Positions 1-7,472 of a DNA stretch of 25,251 nt are shown one piece after another. Below the pieces are notes generated by a model. It had not been told where the DNA came from. It did not search any database and saw only the letters and a list, made by a program, of their open reading frames with translations. Origin of the DNA: a bacterium (GTDB taxonomy: Bacteria; Spirochaetota; UBA4802; UBA5550); contig JAAENB010001271.1 of NCBI GenBank assembly GCA_024224995.1, positions 1 to 25,251 of the forward strand, in the 5' to 3' direction. Positions within the stretch are counted from its first letter, which is position 1. Each line of letters opens with the position of its first letter. The translations under genes were made by a program, and so were the position numbers.

Positions 1-2
1 AT

Positions 3-215
3 TCGAATAATGGCGGTTTTTCCAATACAATTCATTACTCAACCATACGTTCCGAGCTTTTTGATGTTTCAAATTGGCAAACCGCCCATATTATTAACTG
101 CCAGTTCCAGGGTGACAGTTGTGCCGGTGGAAAAAGTGCAATACCGGAACATACTTCAACAAAAGTAGTGGATTACCTGATTGATAAAAGAATAATGAGC
201 CGTAGTTTGCGGTAA
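3..215 (+). CDS. C-terminal end of an unidentified protein (5' truncated by window)
   Basis: The third forward frame is open from the window edge to a TAA at 213-215, giving 70 residues. The other two forward frames hit stops (after two codons, and around 169). The peptide reads naturally, with stretches such as IHYSTIRSELFDVSNWQ and AHIINCQFQGDSCAG. Alternating short hydrophobic strands with Asn and Cys recall a right-handed beta-helix or pentapeptide-like solenoid, but there is too little to assign a family. It converges on the next gene with a 17-bp gap. The short inverted repeat GGTAAG/CTTACC (211-216, 232-237) covers both stop codons but has no T-run, so it is not called a terminator. 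Confidence 0.55.
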   Translation, partial: SNNGGFSNTIHYSTIRSELFDVSNWQTAHIINCQFQGDSCAGGKSAIPEHTSTKVVDYLIDKRIMSRSLR

Positions 216-232
216 GTACGGTCTTACTGCGC

Positions 233-598
233 TTACCTGCATATCCGGAATGCTCCGCTGCTCAAAAAACGGAGAAATTCCGGATCAAACTCTATTGATG
301 ATTGTTCCAGTGCGGTTTTCATCAACCAGGCGTCATCTTCAGCAACGACCTGGTTCTCTTTTTCAATATAATTTCTGTCCCATTCAACAGCCCGGTTATT
401 AACCTGTACAAACATATACAGGTTTTGAATAATATCATCGGGTTCATCACAATAGTCATCCAGCTCAAAAGAAAAATCAAAATCCGTACCCAAAGGCTCC
501 CATTCCTCTTCCATTGCAACAGAAAGAGCCTTTTTCCAGAAATCATCTTCACACCGGTATTGCTCAGCGCTTTTTATATTTAGAAAGATGTACCCCAT
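233..598 (-). CDS. Small acidic hypothetical protein
   Basis: 121 residues, strongly acidic, with several Trp and Tyr; the middle reads FELDDYCDEPDDIIQNLY. No signal peptide or membrane segment is visible, so it is probably cytosolic. The ATG lies one base after the TAG of the upstream GGDEF-EAL gene, so the two are very likely one transcript and translationally coupled. I do not recognise a family. The coupling suggests, but does not show, a role linked to the c-di-GMP protein, or it may simply be a passenger gene. Confidence 0.6.
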   Translation of the reverse strand: MGYIFLNIKSAEQYRCEDDFWKKALSVAMEEEWEPLGTDFDFSFELDDYCDEPDDIIQNLYMFVQVNNRAVEWDRNYIEKENQVVAEDDAWLMKTALEQSSIEFDPEFLRFLSSGAFRICR

Positions 599-599
599 A

Positions 600-2894
600 C
601 TAAAAATCAGGATTTTGTTCTATAAATTGAAGTTTGAATAATTTTTCAAATTCCTCACTGCTAACGGGTTTGCTAAAAAGATACCCCTGGTACTGATCGC
701 AATTCCTGCTGAGTAAGAAATCTAATTGCCCCTTTGTTTCAATGCCTTCGGCAACAACCTTACAACCCAGGTTATGAGCCAGGTCAATAATAGATGTGGC
801 AATAGTAGCCGATTTCCGGTGATCCGGTAAATTATCAACAAATGATTTGTCTATCTTCAGCGTATCCAGAGGATAGTCTTTAAGCTTGCTCAAGGAGGAA
901 TAGCCCGTACCAAAATCATCAATGGAAATAGCAATCCCCATTTCATGTATCCGGTTTAACTTTTCAATGGCTTCACTCTCATTATCCATAATACCGCTCT
1001 CGGTAATTTCAAGCTCCAGCCATTGCGCGTCCAGTTTCGATTCAACCAGGATCTGTTCAACCGTCTCTACCAGGTCCTTTTGCATAAACTGAAAAGGCGA
1101 GATATTCACCGCGACCCGTTTTGGAGCAAATCCCAGGTCCTGCCATTTTTTATTCTGAAGACACGACAAATAGAGTATTATTTTTCCAATGTCCAGGATC
1201 ATGCCGTTCCGTTCGGCAAGAGGAATAAAGTGAAAGGGTGATATCAACCCCCGCTTTGACGATTGCCACCTGATTAAAGACTCCATGCCAATGATAATTC
1301 CGTCTTTGTCCACTTTAGGCTGGAAAAAAGGTTCAAACTCATTTAAACTAATGGCATCCCATAACTCTTTTTCCAGCTGCAAATGGCTTAATAATCTCGA
1401 ATTCAACTCAGCGTCAAAGATCTGGTAACTGTCACGGCCCTTTTCTTTCGCCCGGTAAAGGGCAGTTTCACTATTCTTGATCAAAACTTCGGGATCTTCT
1501 CCGTCATTAGGATAGATTGAAACACCGCTTGATGAGGTAATGTGGAAATCGACCTCTTCAACCGTAAAAGGAGTAATAAAAGCATCGGATGTTTTTCGTA
1601 TAATCGTCATAACATCATCAACAGAGGCAATGTCGGAAAGCAGAACCATAAATTTGTCCCCGCTAAACCGCGTCAGGGTATCATCTTCACGATATACCTC
1701 AGCAAGCCTTTCCGCTATTTTCCTGAGCAGTTCATCTCCAATGACCTGGCCGTGCATGTCATTCAGGTATTTAAACTTATCCACCCCTACGCAGAGAACA
1801 GCGAATATCTTATCCTGGTTATTTTTAGTCTTTCTCAGCCGCCTGTCGATCTGTGTTTTAATCTTCTGAAGAAGCATCTTTTTATTCGGAAGCCCGGTTA
1901 AAGTATCGTAAAAGGTCAACCAGTGAACATGTTCTTCTGCTATTTTTCTTTTTGATATATCCTGGAAAAATCCCCTGATCTCTCCCTCTTCGGGAAATAT
2001 CCGGGCAGAGATCTCGCACCACAGGGAGGAGGAATCTTTTCGTTTAAGCAGCACCTCGTGATTATGAACCTCTTTGTCCTCCTGTATCATTTCCAATAAC
2101 TCTTCCCTGCCTTCGGGAGTGAAATAAAGATCTTCCATAGGGAGTTTTCCAATTATTTCTTCCGGTGTATACCCCAGAAGATTACATGCTCTATTATTTG
2201 CCTCAGTCAATATTCCATCGGAGAGGCGTGATGTAGCCATACCAACCATAGCGTTTTCATAAAGCTCTTTATATTTCTTCCTGTTCTCTGCCAGGTCACG
2301 CTGGTTTTTTGTATTCCGGTCCAGAGCATTTTTATTAATATTAAAAACCTGGTAGGATATTACACTCATGAAAATAAAAACCATTATATTGTCCAAAAAA
2401 TAACCGGAAACTTCCAATGGGTTGAGATTTAATTCAATATTCGCTTTATACACGAATCCAATAAAAATCAGTATATTAGCAATATAATAGCCAATAATAG
2501 CAGCTTTTCTTTTCACGATAATGAGCGGAGTCATGGAGAGTATCCCGGCAATATAAATAATTGTGTCGAGCCGGGAAACTTTCGGTTTGCCCTCATCAAA
2601 AAAAAGAATAAACCAGACGGCCGTCAGCAGGGTGATTAATACCAGGTTGGCGGATATTTTATAATGCCCCTTTACGAGCAATACCAGGGCCGCAGCCATG
2701 ATAAATAACAGAACTATGGGAGGGAGGAGCATCTGAATTGAGTTATGCTCTCCAATAATATAGGTAACAATAATAACAGGGATTATAATAAGAAGGACGC
2801 ATATCAATGTAAAAAGAACCGCCGATTTCTGATTATCAATATAATCAGCGTCTTTGTACCTGGCCAAAAAACGTTTTCTTATTTTTTTGAGCAT
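600..2894 (-). CDS. Membrane PAS-GGDEF-EAL protein, probable c-di-GMP phosphodiesterase
   Basis: 764 residues. About six hydrophobic segments lie within residues 25-185 and form a membrane sensor region. A PAS domain follows (about 205-320, ending in the typical GFFQDISKRK), then a GGDEF domain (about 325-490) and an EAL domain (about 503-755). The cyclase signature is SGDKF at 411-415 instead of GG(D/E)EF, so diguanylate cyclase activity is doubtful. The EAL half keeps its key motifs: MESLIRW (E538), LEITES (628-633), IDDFGTGYSSL (658-668), LKIDKSF (679-685) and AEGIET (716-721). This predicts hydrolysis of c-di-GMP to pGpG, with the GGDEF part perhaps sensing GTP. It has its own promoter just upstream and is coupled to the small gene downstream. 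The input sensed by the membrane and PAS regions is unknown. Confidence 0.93.
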   Translation of the reverse strand: MLKKIRKRFLARYKDADYIDNQKSAVLFTLICVLLIIIPVIIVTYIIGEHNSIQMLLPPIVLLFIMAAALVLLVKGHYKISANLVLITLLTAVWFILFFDEGKPKVSRLDTIIYIAGILSMTPLIIVKRKAAIIGYYIANILIFIGFVYKANIELNLNPLEVSGYFLDNIMVFIFMSVISYQVFNINKNALDRNTKNQRDLAENRKKYKELYENAMVGMATSRLSDGILTEANNRACNLLGYTPEEIIGKLPMEDLYFTPEGREELLEMIQEDKEVHNHEVLLKRKDSSSLWCEISARIFPEEGEIRGFFQDISKRKIAEEHVHWLTFYDTLTGLPNKKMLLQKIKTQIDRRLRKTKNNQDKIFAVLCVGVDKFKYLNDMHGQVIGDELLRKIAERLAEVYREDDTLTRFSGDKFMVLLSDIASVDDVMTIIRKTSDAFITPFTVEEVDFHITSSSGVSIYPNDGEDPEVLIKNSETALYRAKEKGRDSYQIFDAELNSRLLSHLQLEKELWDAISLNEFEPFFQPKVDKDGIIIGMESLIRWQSSKRGLISPFHFIPLAERNGMILDIGKIILYLSCLQNKKWQDLGFAPKRVAVNISPFQFMQKDLVETVEQILVESKLDAQWLELEITESGIMDNESEAIEKLNRIHEMGIAISIDDFGTGYSSLSKLKDYPLDTLKIDKSFVDNLPDHRKSATIATSIIDLAHNLGCKVVAEGIETKGQLDFLLSRNCDQYQGYLFSKPVSSEEFEKLFKLQFIEQNPDF

Positions 2895-2932
2895 GCAAAC
2901 CCCAAACCATGATATAATAAAAAAATCATTTT

Positions 2933-2960
2933 ATTGTATCATGGATTAAAGAAATGTCAA
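2933..2960 (-). promoter_or_regulatory. Sigma70-like promoter for the GGDEF-EAL gene
   Basis: Reading the minus strand there is a perfect TTGACA at 2960-2955, a 16-nt spacer and TACAAT at 2938-2933, preceded by TGA, which makes an extended -10. The start codon at 2894 is about 30 nt beyond the expected transcription start. The -35 begins only 10 bp after the batD stop, and no hairpin terminator lies between, so read-through from the Bat operon may add to expression. Confidence 0.75.
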
Positions 2961-2969
2961 GGGGGTTTT

Positions 2970-4700
2970 TTACAACATTTTCCGGATCTCTTCGTAAATC
3001 GCGGTCATATCGGCCCCGGTAATTCTGCCGCCGCCGAACCGGCAGGTGTGGATTCTGTCACGCAGACGGTCTATGGTTTTTCCGTGTTCTTCCGGTAAAC
3101 CGCCCGAGTCTATCTTCTTTCTCGCCAGGTCAAGAGCCTTTTCAGCAGAAGACAAAAAGGCGCTGCTGTTTTCACCCTCAATAGCAGCCCGGATATCACT
3201 AAGATAATCTCCGCTTTCCGCTTCCGGGGGAGGAGCCTGTTCCTTCTCTTCTTTCTCCTTATTGCCGTCAACAACAAGGGAATACCGTTTCCGTTCCCAG
3301 AGAATAACAAAGACAACACCGCCAATAACGAGCAGCAGAATTATTACAATATACAGGGGATTAAAACTGACCTTTTCATCTTCCTGAACATCAAAACCTT
3401 TTCGAGGAGCCTGGCCGGACGCGTCCGTCACCTCAAAAGAAACAGGCTCCGTTTTTGCTGTTTCATATTTTCCCGATCCGGGATTAAAAAAACTGAGTTT
3501 AAAGGATCCCAGGGCAATCGTCCCCACCCGTTCCGGTATAACCGTATAAATAAATTTTTTCTCTCCCCCAAAATCTTTCCCTTCACCCCGGAGGCTGAGC
3601 TCTCCCTCTTCCGCCAGGACCTTTACGTCATCAATCTCGTTGAAAACAGGTTTGGAAAGCGTAACGATATTTCCTACCCCGGCAACAGTGACCGCTACTC
3701 TCTTCTCTTCAAACACATTTACCGGGTTGGAAGGATAGCTCACGCTGAGTGAAAAATGTCCAACATCGCCCTGAAAATCGGCTGGTTTATTCGCTTCCGG
3801 CAGCGGAAGAACCTCTACGGTATCGGTTGGAAAACTGACTCTCACCCGGTTAGAATTAAAAAAGCCGGATCCTCTTCCTTCAACCTCTACAATAACAGAT
3901 CCTCCTCCAACGGTATGTTTACCCGCTTCAGCAGGTATTGATACAAAAGAAAAATAATGTTTTTTTACTTTCTCTTCAACTTTTCCTTCAACTTTCTCAG
4001 TAATGTTCTCCGGTTCCACAACCTCTTGATATTGTTTAATAACAAAGCCTTTTAGTTCCGGGTGCTTTTCCAATTGAAGCAGGTTGTAGGAACTTTCCAC
4101 CGGAGAAACAATATAATAGCGCATTACTACCGGTTCACCGGCATACACCTTTTTCGTGGAAAGAGTAATACGCGGTTCCAACTCTATTTTTGGCCGGGAA
4201 GATCTTCTTCTTCTTTCTCCCGGGAACCCCGGAAATCCCCTGAATCCGCGCATTCCGGGAAACCCACGGGAGCGGGAAGGCATTCGGCTTGAGCCGCTTC
4301 CCGTTTTGCTTACGGTAAGGAATATTTTTGCGGTTTTCGCTTTCTCACCATTTATTTCAAAAACAAACGGTGATATTGTATATTTTCCCTTTTTCAAAGC
4401 AGTAACAGAATAGGTGAGCAGCAGTTCACTCCAGGCTTTTCCGTTTACCGATTTAAAAGAACTCTGTTTTCCGGAATAACTTATTTCAAGTCCCCGTACT
4501 TTTGGCATTGAAACCGGTTTTATACGAGTTGCAGACCCCGGTAATGTTATCCTGAGCGCGGTAGATTCCCCCACGCCTATTGTATCATAATCTATATTTG
4601 CCTCAAGCTCAAGGGCATACCCGGCCGCGCTGCTGAAAAACAACAGCAGCAATACCGCCGGAATAATTTTACCAGGCTTTTTCAATATACCGTCTATCAT
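2970..4700 (-). CDS. batD: BatD-family protein, periplasmic beta domains with one membrane anchor
   Basis: 576 residues. A signal peptide (about 10-29, ending AAGYA) is followed by repeated beta-sandwich segments (about 30-430), one transmembrane helix (about 448-468) and a cytoplasmic helical tail (about 490-576). This is the BatD architecture. BatD is thought to act with the von Willebrand factor A (VWA) proteins BatA and BatB and the TPR protein BatC in an envelope complex driven by the MoxR ATPase; its biochemical role is not known. Between two beta domains (146-163) is a linker of six collagen-like Gly-X-Y triplets rich in GFP, followed by an Arg cluster. The start has a good Shine-Dalgarno (AGGAAG) and overlaps the batC end by 32 bp, so translation is probably coupled. 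It is the last gene of the operon. Confidence 0.88.
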   Translation of the reverse strand: MIDGILKKPGKIIPAVLLLLFFSSAAGYALELEANIDYDTIGVGESTALRITLPGSATRIKPVSMPKVRGLEISYSGKQSSFKSVNGKAWSELLLTYSVTALKKGKYTISPFVFEINGEKAKTAKIFLTVSKTGSGSSRMPSRSRGFPGMRGFRGFPGFPGERRRRSSRPKIELEPRITLSTKKVYAGEPVVMRYYIVSPVESSYNLLQLEKHPELKGFVIKQYQEVVEPENITEKVEGKVEEKVKKHYFSFVSIPAEAGKHTVGGGSVIVEVEGRGSGFFNSNRVRVSFPTDTVEVLPLPEANKPADFQGDVGHFSLSVSYPSNPVNVFEEKRVAVTVAGVGNIVTLSKPVFNEIDDVKVLAEEGELSLRGEGKDFGGEKKFIYTVIPERVGTIALGSFKLSFFNPGSGKYETAKTEPVSFEVTDASGQAPRKGFDVQEDEKVSFNPLYIVIILLLVIGGVVFVILWERKRYSLVVDGNKEKEEKEQAPPPEAESGDYLSDIRAAIEGENSSAFLSSAEKALDLARKKIDSGGLPEEHGKTIDRLRDRIHTCRFGGGRITGADMTAIYEEIRKML

Positions 4701-5034
4701 CGGAACTTCCTTTTCTCCTTCTAACAGGTTTGTTTTTTAGTGATTTCAATAAATTCTTTATTTGTTCCTTACTCATCTTTGCTCCGGCTTGCTGCTTTTT
4801 CCGGTTCTCTTGCTGTTTCTTTTTATTTTGCTGATTTTTCTTGTTTTGATCTTTATTTTGATCCTGCTTATTCTTTTTGTCATCCTTCTGCTGGTCTTTT
4901 TTGGGAGGAGGAGGAGCCAGGAGATATTCAATATTCTTTTTCGCCCGTTCGTAATTGGGATCAATTTTCAGGGCTTTGATATACGAATTAACTGCTTCTT
5001 TCTTTTTACCCAGCTTAAAATAAGAATTACCCAT
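4669..5034 (-). CDS. batC: BatC C-terminal part (TPR plus charged tail), out of frame with the N-terminal part
   Basis: 121 residues from the ATG. It begins inside a TPR unit (MGNSYFKLGKKKEAVNSYIK, then ALKIDPNY), followed by a Pro run, a long Lys/Gln/Asn/Asp low-complexity stretch (about 43-85) and a short helix starting MSKEQIKNLLK. That is the second half of a BatC protein. Upstream of this ATG the same frame continues as KAFLN, matching the end of the preceding frame once one base is removed from the A8 run. The ATG overlaps the stop of the upstream ORF (ATGGGTAA), so re-initiation is possible and could make a separate C-terminal polypeptide. No separate Shine-Dalgarno is obvious. The last residues, YIEKAW, resemble the acidic, Trp-ending C-terminus I recall from other BatC proteins. 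See the slip-site entry. Confidence 0.75.
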   Translation of the reverse strand: MGNSYFKLGKKKEAVNSYIKALKIDPNYERAKKNIEYLLAPPPPKKDQQKDDKKNKQDQNKDQNKKNQQNKKKQQENRKKQQAGAKMSKEQIKNLLKSLKNKPVRRRKGSSDDRRYIEKAW

Positions 5035-5335
5035 ATTTAAGAATGCCTTTTTTTTGAACGTCCCGGTCGTTTGATTTTAAGGACTCCCGGTAATGATCAA
5101 TAGCCCGTTCATAATTACCCTGCATATATTCGGCATCCCCTTTATTAAAAGAAAGCTTCCTCTTATCCTTTGTTCCCGGGGCGTATTCCTCGGCATTCTT
5201 ATAATGCTTTTGCGCGTCTTCAAATTTTTTCTCATGAAACTTGCTGTTCCCGTCAGAAACCTCATCCCGGAAGGGATCAATCCAGGCTACGCAGGATATA
5301 AAGGTTATTATTATAATAAATATCTTTTTCTTCAT
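5027..5335 (-). CDS. batC: BatC N-terminal part (signal peptide plus TPRs), frame ends early
   Basis: 102 residues from the ATG; a GTG three codons earlier (5344) is an alternative, and neither has a strong Shine-Dalgarno. The N-terminus KKKIFIIIITFISCVAW is a signal sequence. The Cys could be a loose spirochaetal lipobox, but this is uncertain. About 1.5 TPR units follow (NSKFHEKKFEDAQKHYKNA, then KGDAEYMQGNYERAIDHYRE). The frame runs through an A8 tract and stops after GILKYG, in the middle of a conserved TPR; shifting one base restores KAFLNMGNSYFKLG and joins it to the next ORF. TPR proteins are scaffolds, and here the expected partners are BatA, BatB and BatD. Whether full-length BatC is made depends on slippage, or on whether the A8 count is right. 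Confidence 0.72.
   Translation of the reverse strand: MKKKIFIIIITFISCVAWIDPFRDEVSDGNSKFHEKKFEDAQKHYKNAEEYAPGTKDKRKLSFNKGDAEYMQGNYERAIDHYRESLKSNDRDVQKKGILKYG
5048..5055 (-). other. A8 homopolymer at the batC frame break
   Basis: On the coding strand the sequence is CAAAAAAAAGG. With eight A the N-terminal frame reads Q-K-K-G and stops 22 bases later; with seven A it reads Q-K-K-A-F-L-N-M-G-N and continues to the end of the downstream ORF. The break falls inside a TPR, so the ancestral gene was one frame. Possible explanations are RNA polymerase slippage on A8, phase variation, a real mutation rescued by re-initiation, or a base-count error. Confidence 0.8.
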
Positions 5336-5364
5336 ATTGTACACTCACTGTTTGGGTCCGGAGA

Positions 5365-6459
5365 CTACTCCTTGCCGGATATATTACCCCGTTTATCCGC
5401 CAGGCTCTTTCTTATAACCGATAACCGATTACCTATTACCGATAACCGGTTACCCTCCCCCTTTCTTTCCGCTATCATTATTTCAACCGCCAGGAGAAGG
5501 AGTAATATCACCCCGAATATCTCAAATTGTTCTTTTTTTTCCCGTATTATCCTGGTGCCGTATTCATTTTTCTGCTGGTCTTCAATAATCTCAAAAATAA
5601 ATTTTAATTCGCCCAGGTTGTCGGAAATATCCATGTATGCTCCGCTTGTGGCTCCGGCGAGATTTTTTAACCTGCCCACATCCTTTTTGGTCCGCACCAG
5701 TTTATCGCTCTTGTCTTTTAAATATATATCTTTTGATGATTCATCATCTTTTGTGGGAATATAATCGCCGCTCTCCCTGCCGACTCCCACAGTATAAATC
5801 GAGACATCAAGTTCCTTAAACTTTGGAATAGCCGCTTCTACCGCGCCCTCATGATCTTCTCCGTCCGTAATAAGGACCAGGAGTTTGGAAGTGAGCCGCT
5901 TTTTGGTAAACACATGATGCGCGCGCGCGAGCGCGCCGCCAATGTCGGTTCCCTGCTGCCGGATCGAATCGGGACCGGCCGCGTCAAGGAACATTTTAAA
6001 GGCTCCTATATCATTGGTGAGCGGGCACTGTAGAAAGGAATCTCCCGCGAAAAGAATAAGCCCTATCCTGTCGCCTTTTAATGATTCCGCGATATACCAG
6101 ATTGCGGACTTTGCTTTTTCCAGCCTGCTCGGTTTTACATCCTGCGCCAGCATACTCCTGCTCACGTCAAGGGCAATCAATACATCAGATCCTTCACTGT
6201 GAACCTCACGTACCTTCTCCCCCCACTGGGGACGCAGCAGCACCAGAACCGAGAACACTATGGCAGCAATAGTCAATATGGCCTTTACCCGGGCTTTTTT
6301 TTCGGACCCCCTTACCAGGGTTTCCCTGAGCCCTGTTCCCCGGAGCAGCGCTTCCAGCATCCGCCTCTTCCAGAGAATATACAGCACAAAAAGGGCGCAC
6401 ACAATCACCCCAACCAGGATAATATAGACGCTATATTCATAATTCGCAAATCCAATCAT
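5365..6459 (-). CDS. batB: BatB, membrane-anchored VWA-domain protein
   Basis: 364 residues. Two N-terminal membrane helices (about 11-30, 58-76), a von Willebrand factor A domain (about 92-290) and a C-terminal helix (about 312-331). The metal-ion site is intact: DVSRSM (D98, S100, S102), QGTDIGG (T171) and ITDGED (D199). The LRPQWG motif just before the domain is typical of this family. VWA proteins of this kind are expected to bind a partner through the divalent metal and to be remodelled by the MoxR ATPase. The C-terminus after the last helix (about 335-350) is unusual: it is translated from heptanucleotide repeats and reads GNRLSVIGNRLSVI, so it is probably non-ancestral. A good Shine-Dalgarno (AGGAAAG) precedes the ATG. 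batA ends 20 bp upstream. Confidence 0.93.
   Translation of the reverse strand: MIGFANYEYSVYIILVGVIVCALFVLYILWKRRMLEALLRGTGLRETLVRGSEKKARVKAILTIAAIVFSVLVLLRPQWGEKVREVHSEGSDVLIALDVSRSMLAQDVKPSRLEKAKSAIWYIAESLKGDRIGLILFAGDSFLQCPLTNDIGAFKMFLDAAGPDSIRQQGTDIGGALARAHHVFTKKRLTSKLLVLITDGEDHEGAVEAAIPKFKELDVSIYTVGVGRESGDYIPTKDDESSKDIYLKDKSDKLVRTKKDVGRLKNLAGATSGAYMDISDNLGELKFIFEIIEDQQKNEYGTRIIREKKEQFEIFGVILLLLLAVEIMIAERKGEGNRLSVIGNRLSVIRKSLADKRGNISGKE
5414..5455. repeat. Heptanucleotide tandem repeat in the 3' end of batB
   Basis: Six head-to-tail 7-bp units on the plus strand: ATAACCG, ATAACCG, ATTACCT, ATTACCG, ATAACCG, GTTACCC. They are translated as the last part of BatB. This is the style of short tandemly repeated repetitive sequences known from cyanobacteria and other bacteria. 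Related words (GGTAATCGG or GGTGATCGG on the minus strand) recur at two other gene junctions of this operon. Confidence 0.8.
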
Positions 6460-6479
6460 ATTTCTTTCCTAAAAAATTG

Positions 6480-7472
6480 TTATGGGATCTTCCTGAAAAA
6501 TACCGACCGCAATATTATTTCACTAAAAAAGAGCCCCACTGCGATGAATAAAAAATACTCAAATTTATCATAAAACTCATGATAGATCCGGAGTTCCACT
6601 TCGCTCTTTTCCATCCTGTCTATATCTTTTATATTTTTCCATAAAACCCCCGCGGTTGTGGCATGAAAAAACTTGCCCCCCGTTAATTTGGAAATATTCT
6701 GCAATGTCTCAATATCAAGGTCGCTTTCCACAGGAATAGAAATTCCCAGGGGCCCTTTGGCCATATATCTTTTTTTCCCGATACCCACGGTATAGACCTT
6801 AATCTCTTGTTCGGCACAGGCTTTTGCCGCTGTTTCAGGATCTATGGTCCCGGAATTATTCGCGCCGTCCGTGAGCAACAGAACTATTTTGCTTTTGGTT
6901 TTGGACTCCATCATTCCGGCAGTTGCCAGGGCTACGGCATCTCCTATGGCGGTTCGCCGGTGATCTACTGTGGTAAAATCGATCTCATCAACAATGTCGT
7001 GAATCATCTGGTGCTCAATGGTAAGGGGGCACTGTAAATAGGCTTCCGATCCAAAAATAATCAGACCAATCCTGTCACTTTTTCGTTTTGATACAAAATC
7101 CTTGAGCACCTGCTTTGCCACGGTAAGCCGGTTCTTGGGCTCAAAATCCTCCTGCCCCATGGAACCCGACAGGTCCAGGGCAATCATAATGTCGATGCCC
7201 AGGTTCTTGACACTGGAGTAGTTAATACCCCGGCCCGGTCTTGAAAGCGCGAGTATGAGGAACAGGATACTGAGAAACCGCAGTATGGGCACTACCCGGT
7301 ACGTGAGAACCCGAAGCGACTTCCGCTTGTTTACCACTTCCTCTGAGGAAATGGCAATGGCAGCGCCGCGTTTATGCAGTTTCCTGAAAAGGTACCACCC
7401 TAGCATTAAAAAATAGGGTATTAGTAAAAATAAAAATTTTGGATTATTAAACTCAATTTCAGCTATTGTCAT
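6480..7472 (-). CDS. batA: BatA, membrane-anchored VWA-domain protein
   Basis: 330 residues with the same plan as BatB: membrane helices at about 12-30 and 60-77, a VWA domain (about 92-290) and a C-terminal helix (about 303-323). The metal-binding motif is complete: DLSGSM (D100, S102, S104), RRTAIG (T174) and LTDGANNSG (D202). The SRPGRG motif precedes the domain. It is expected to sit in the inner membrane with the VWA domain accessible to partners of the Bat complex. The start overlaps the end of the upstream gene by 14 bp, which points to translational coupling. BatA and BatB are paralogues and probably form a pair. Confidence 0.93.
   Translation of the reverse strand: MTIAEIEFNNPKFLFLLIPYFLMLGWYLFRKLHKRGAAIAISSEEVVNKRKSLRVLTYRVVPILRFLSILFLILALSRPGRGINYSSVKNLGIDIMIALDLSGSMGQEDFEPKNRLTVAKQVLKDFVSKRKSDRIGLIIFGSEAYLQCPLTIEHQMIHDIVDEIDFTTVDHRRTAIGDAVALATAGMMESKTKSKIVLLLTDGANNSGTIDPETAAKACAEQEIKVYTVGIGKKRYMAKGPLGISIPVESDLDIETLQNISKLTGGKFFHATTAGVLWKNIKDIDRMEKSEVELRIYHEFYDKFEYFLFIAVGLFFSEIILRSVFFRKIP

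Noticed and set aside
5414..5455. CRISPR or iteron-type origin
   Set aside because: Units are directly abutting 7-mers without spacers, inside a coding 3' end, and there is no replication gene nearby.
5093..5764. 223-codon plus-strand open frame
   Set aside because: It lies antisense across batC and batB, whose domain motifs are clear; its translation has no family features and is partly repeat-derived.
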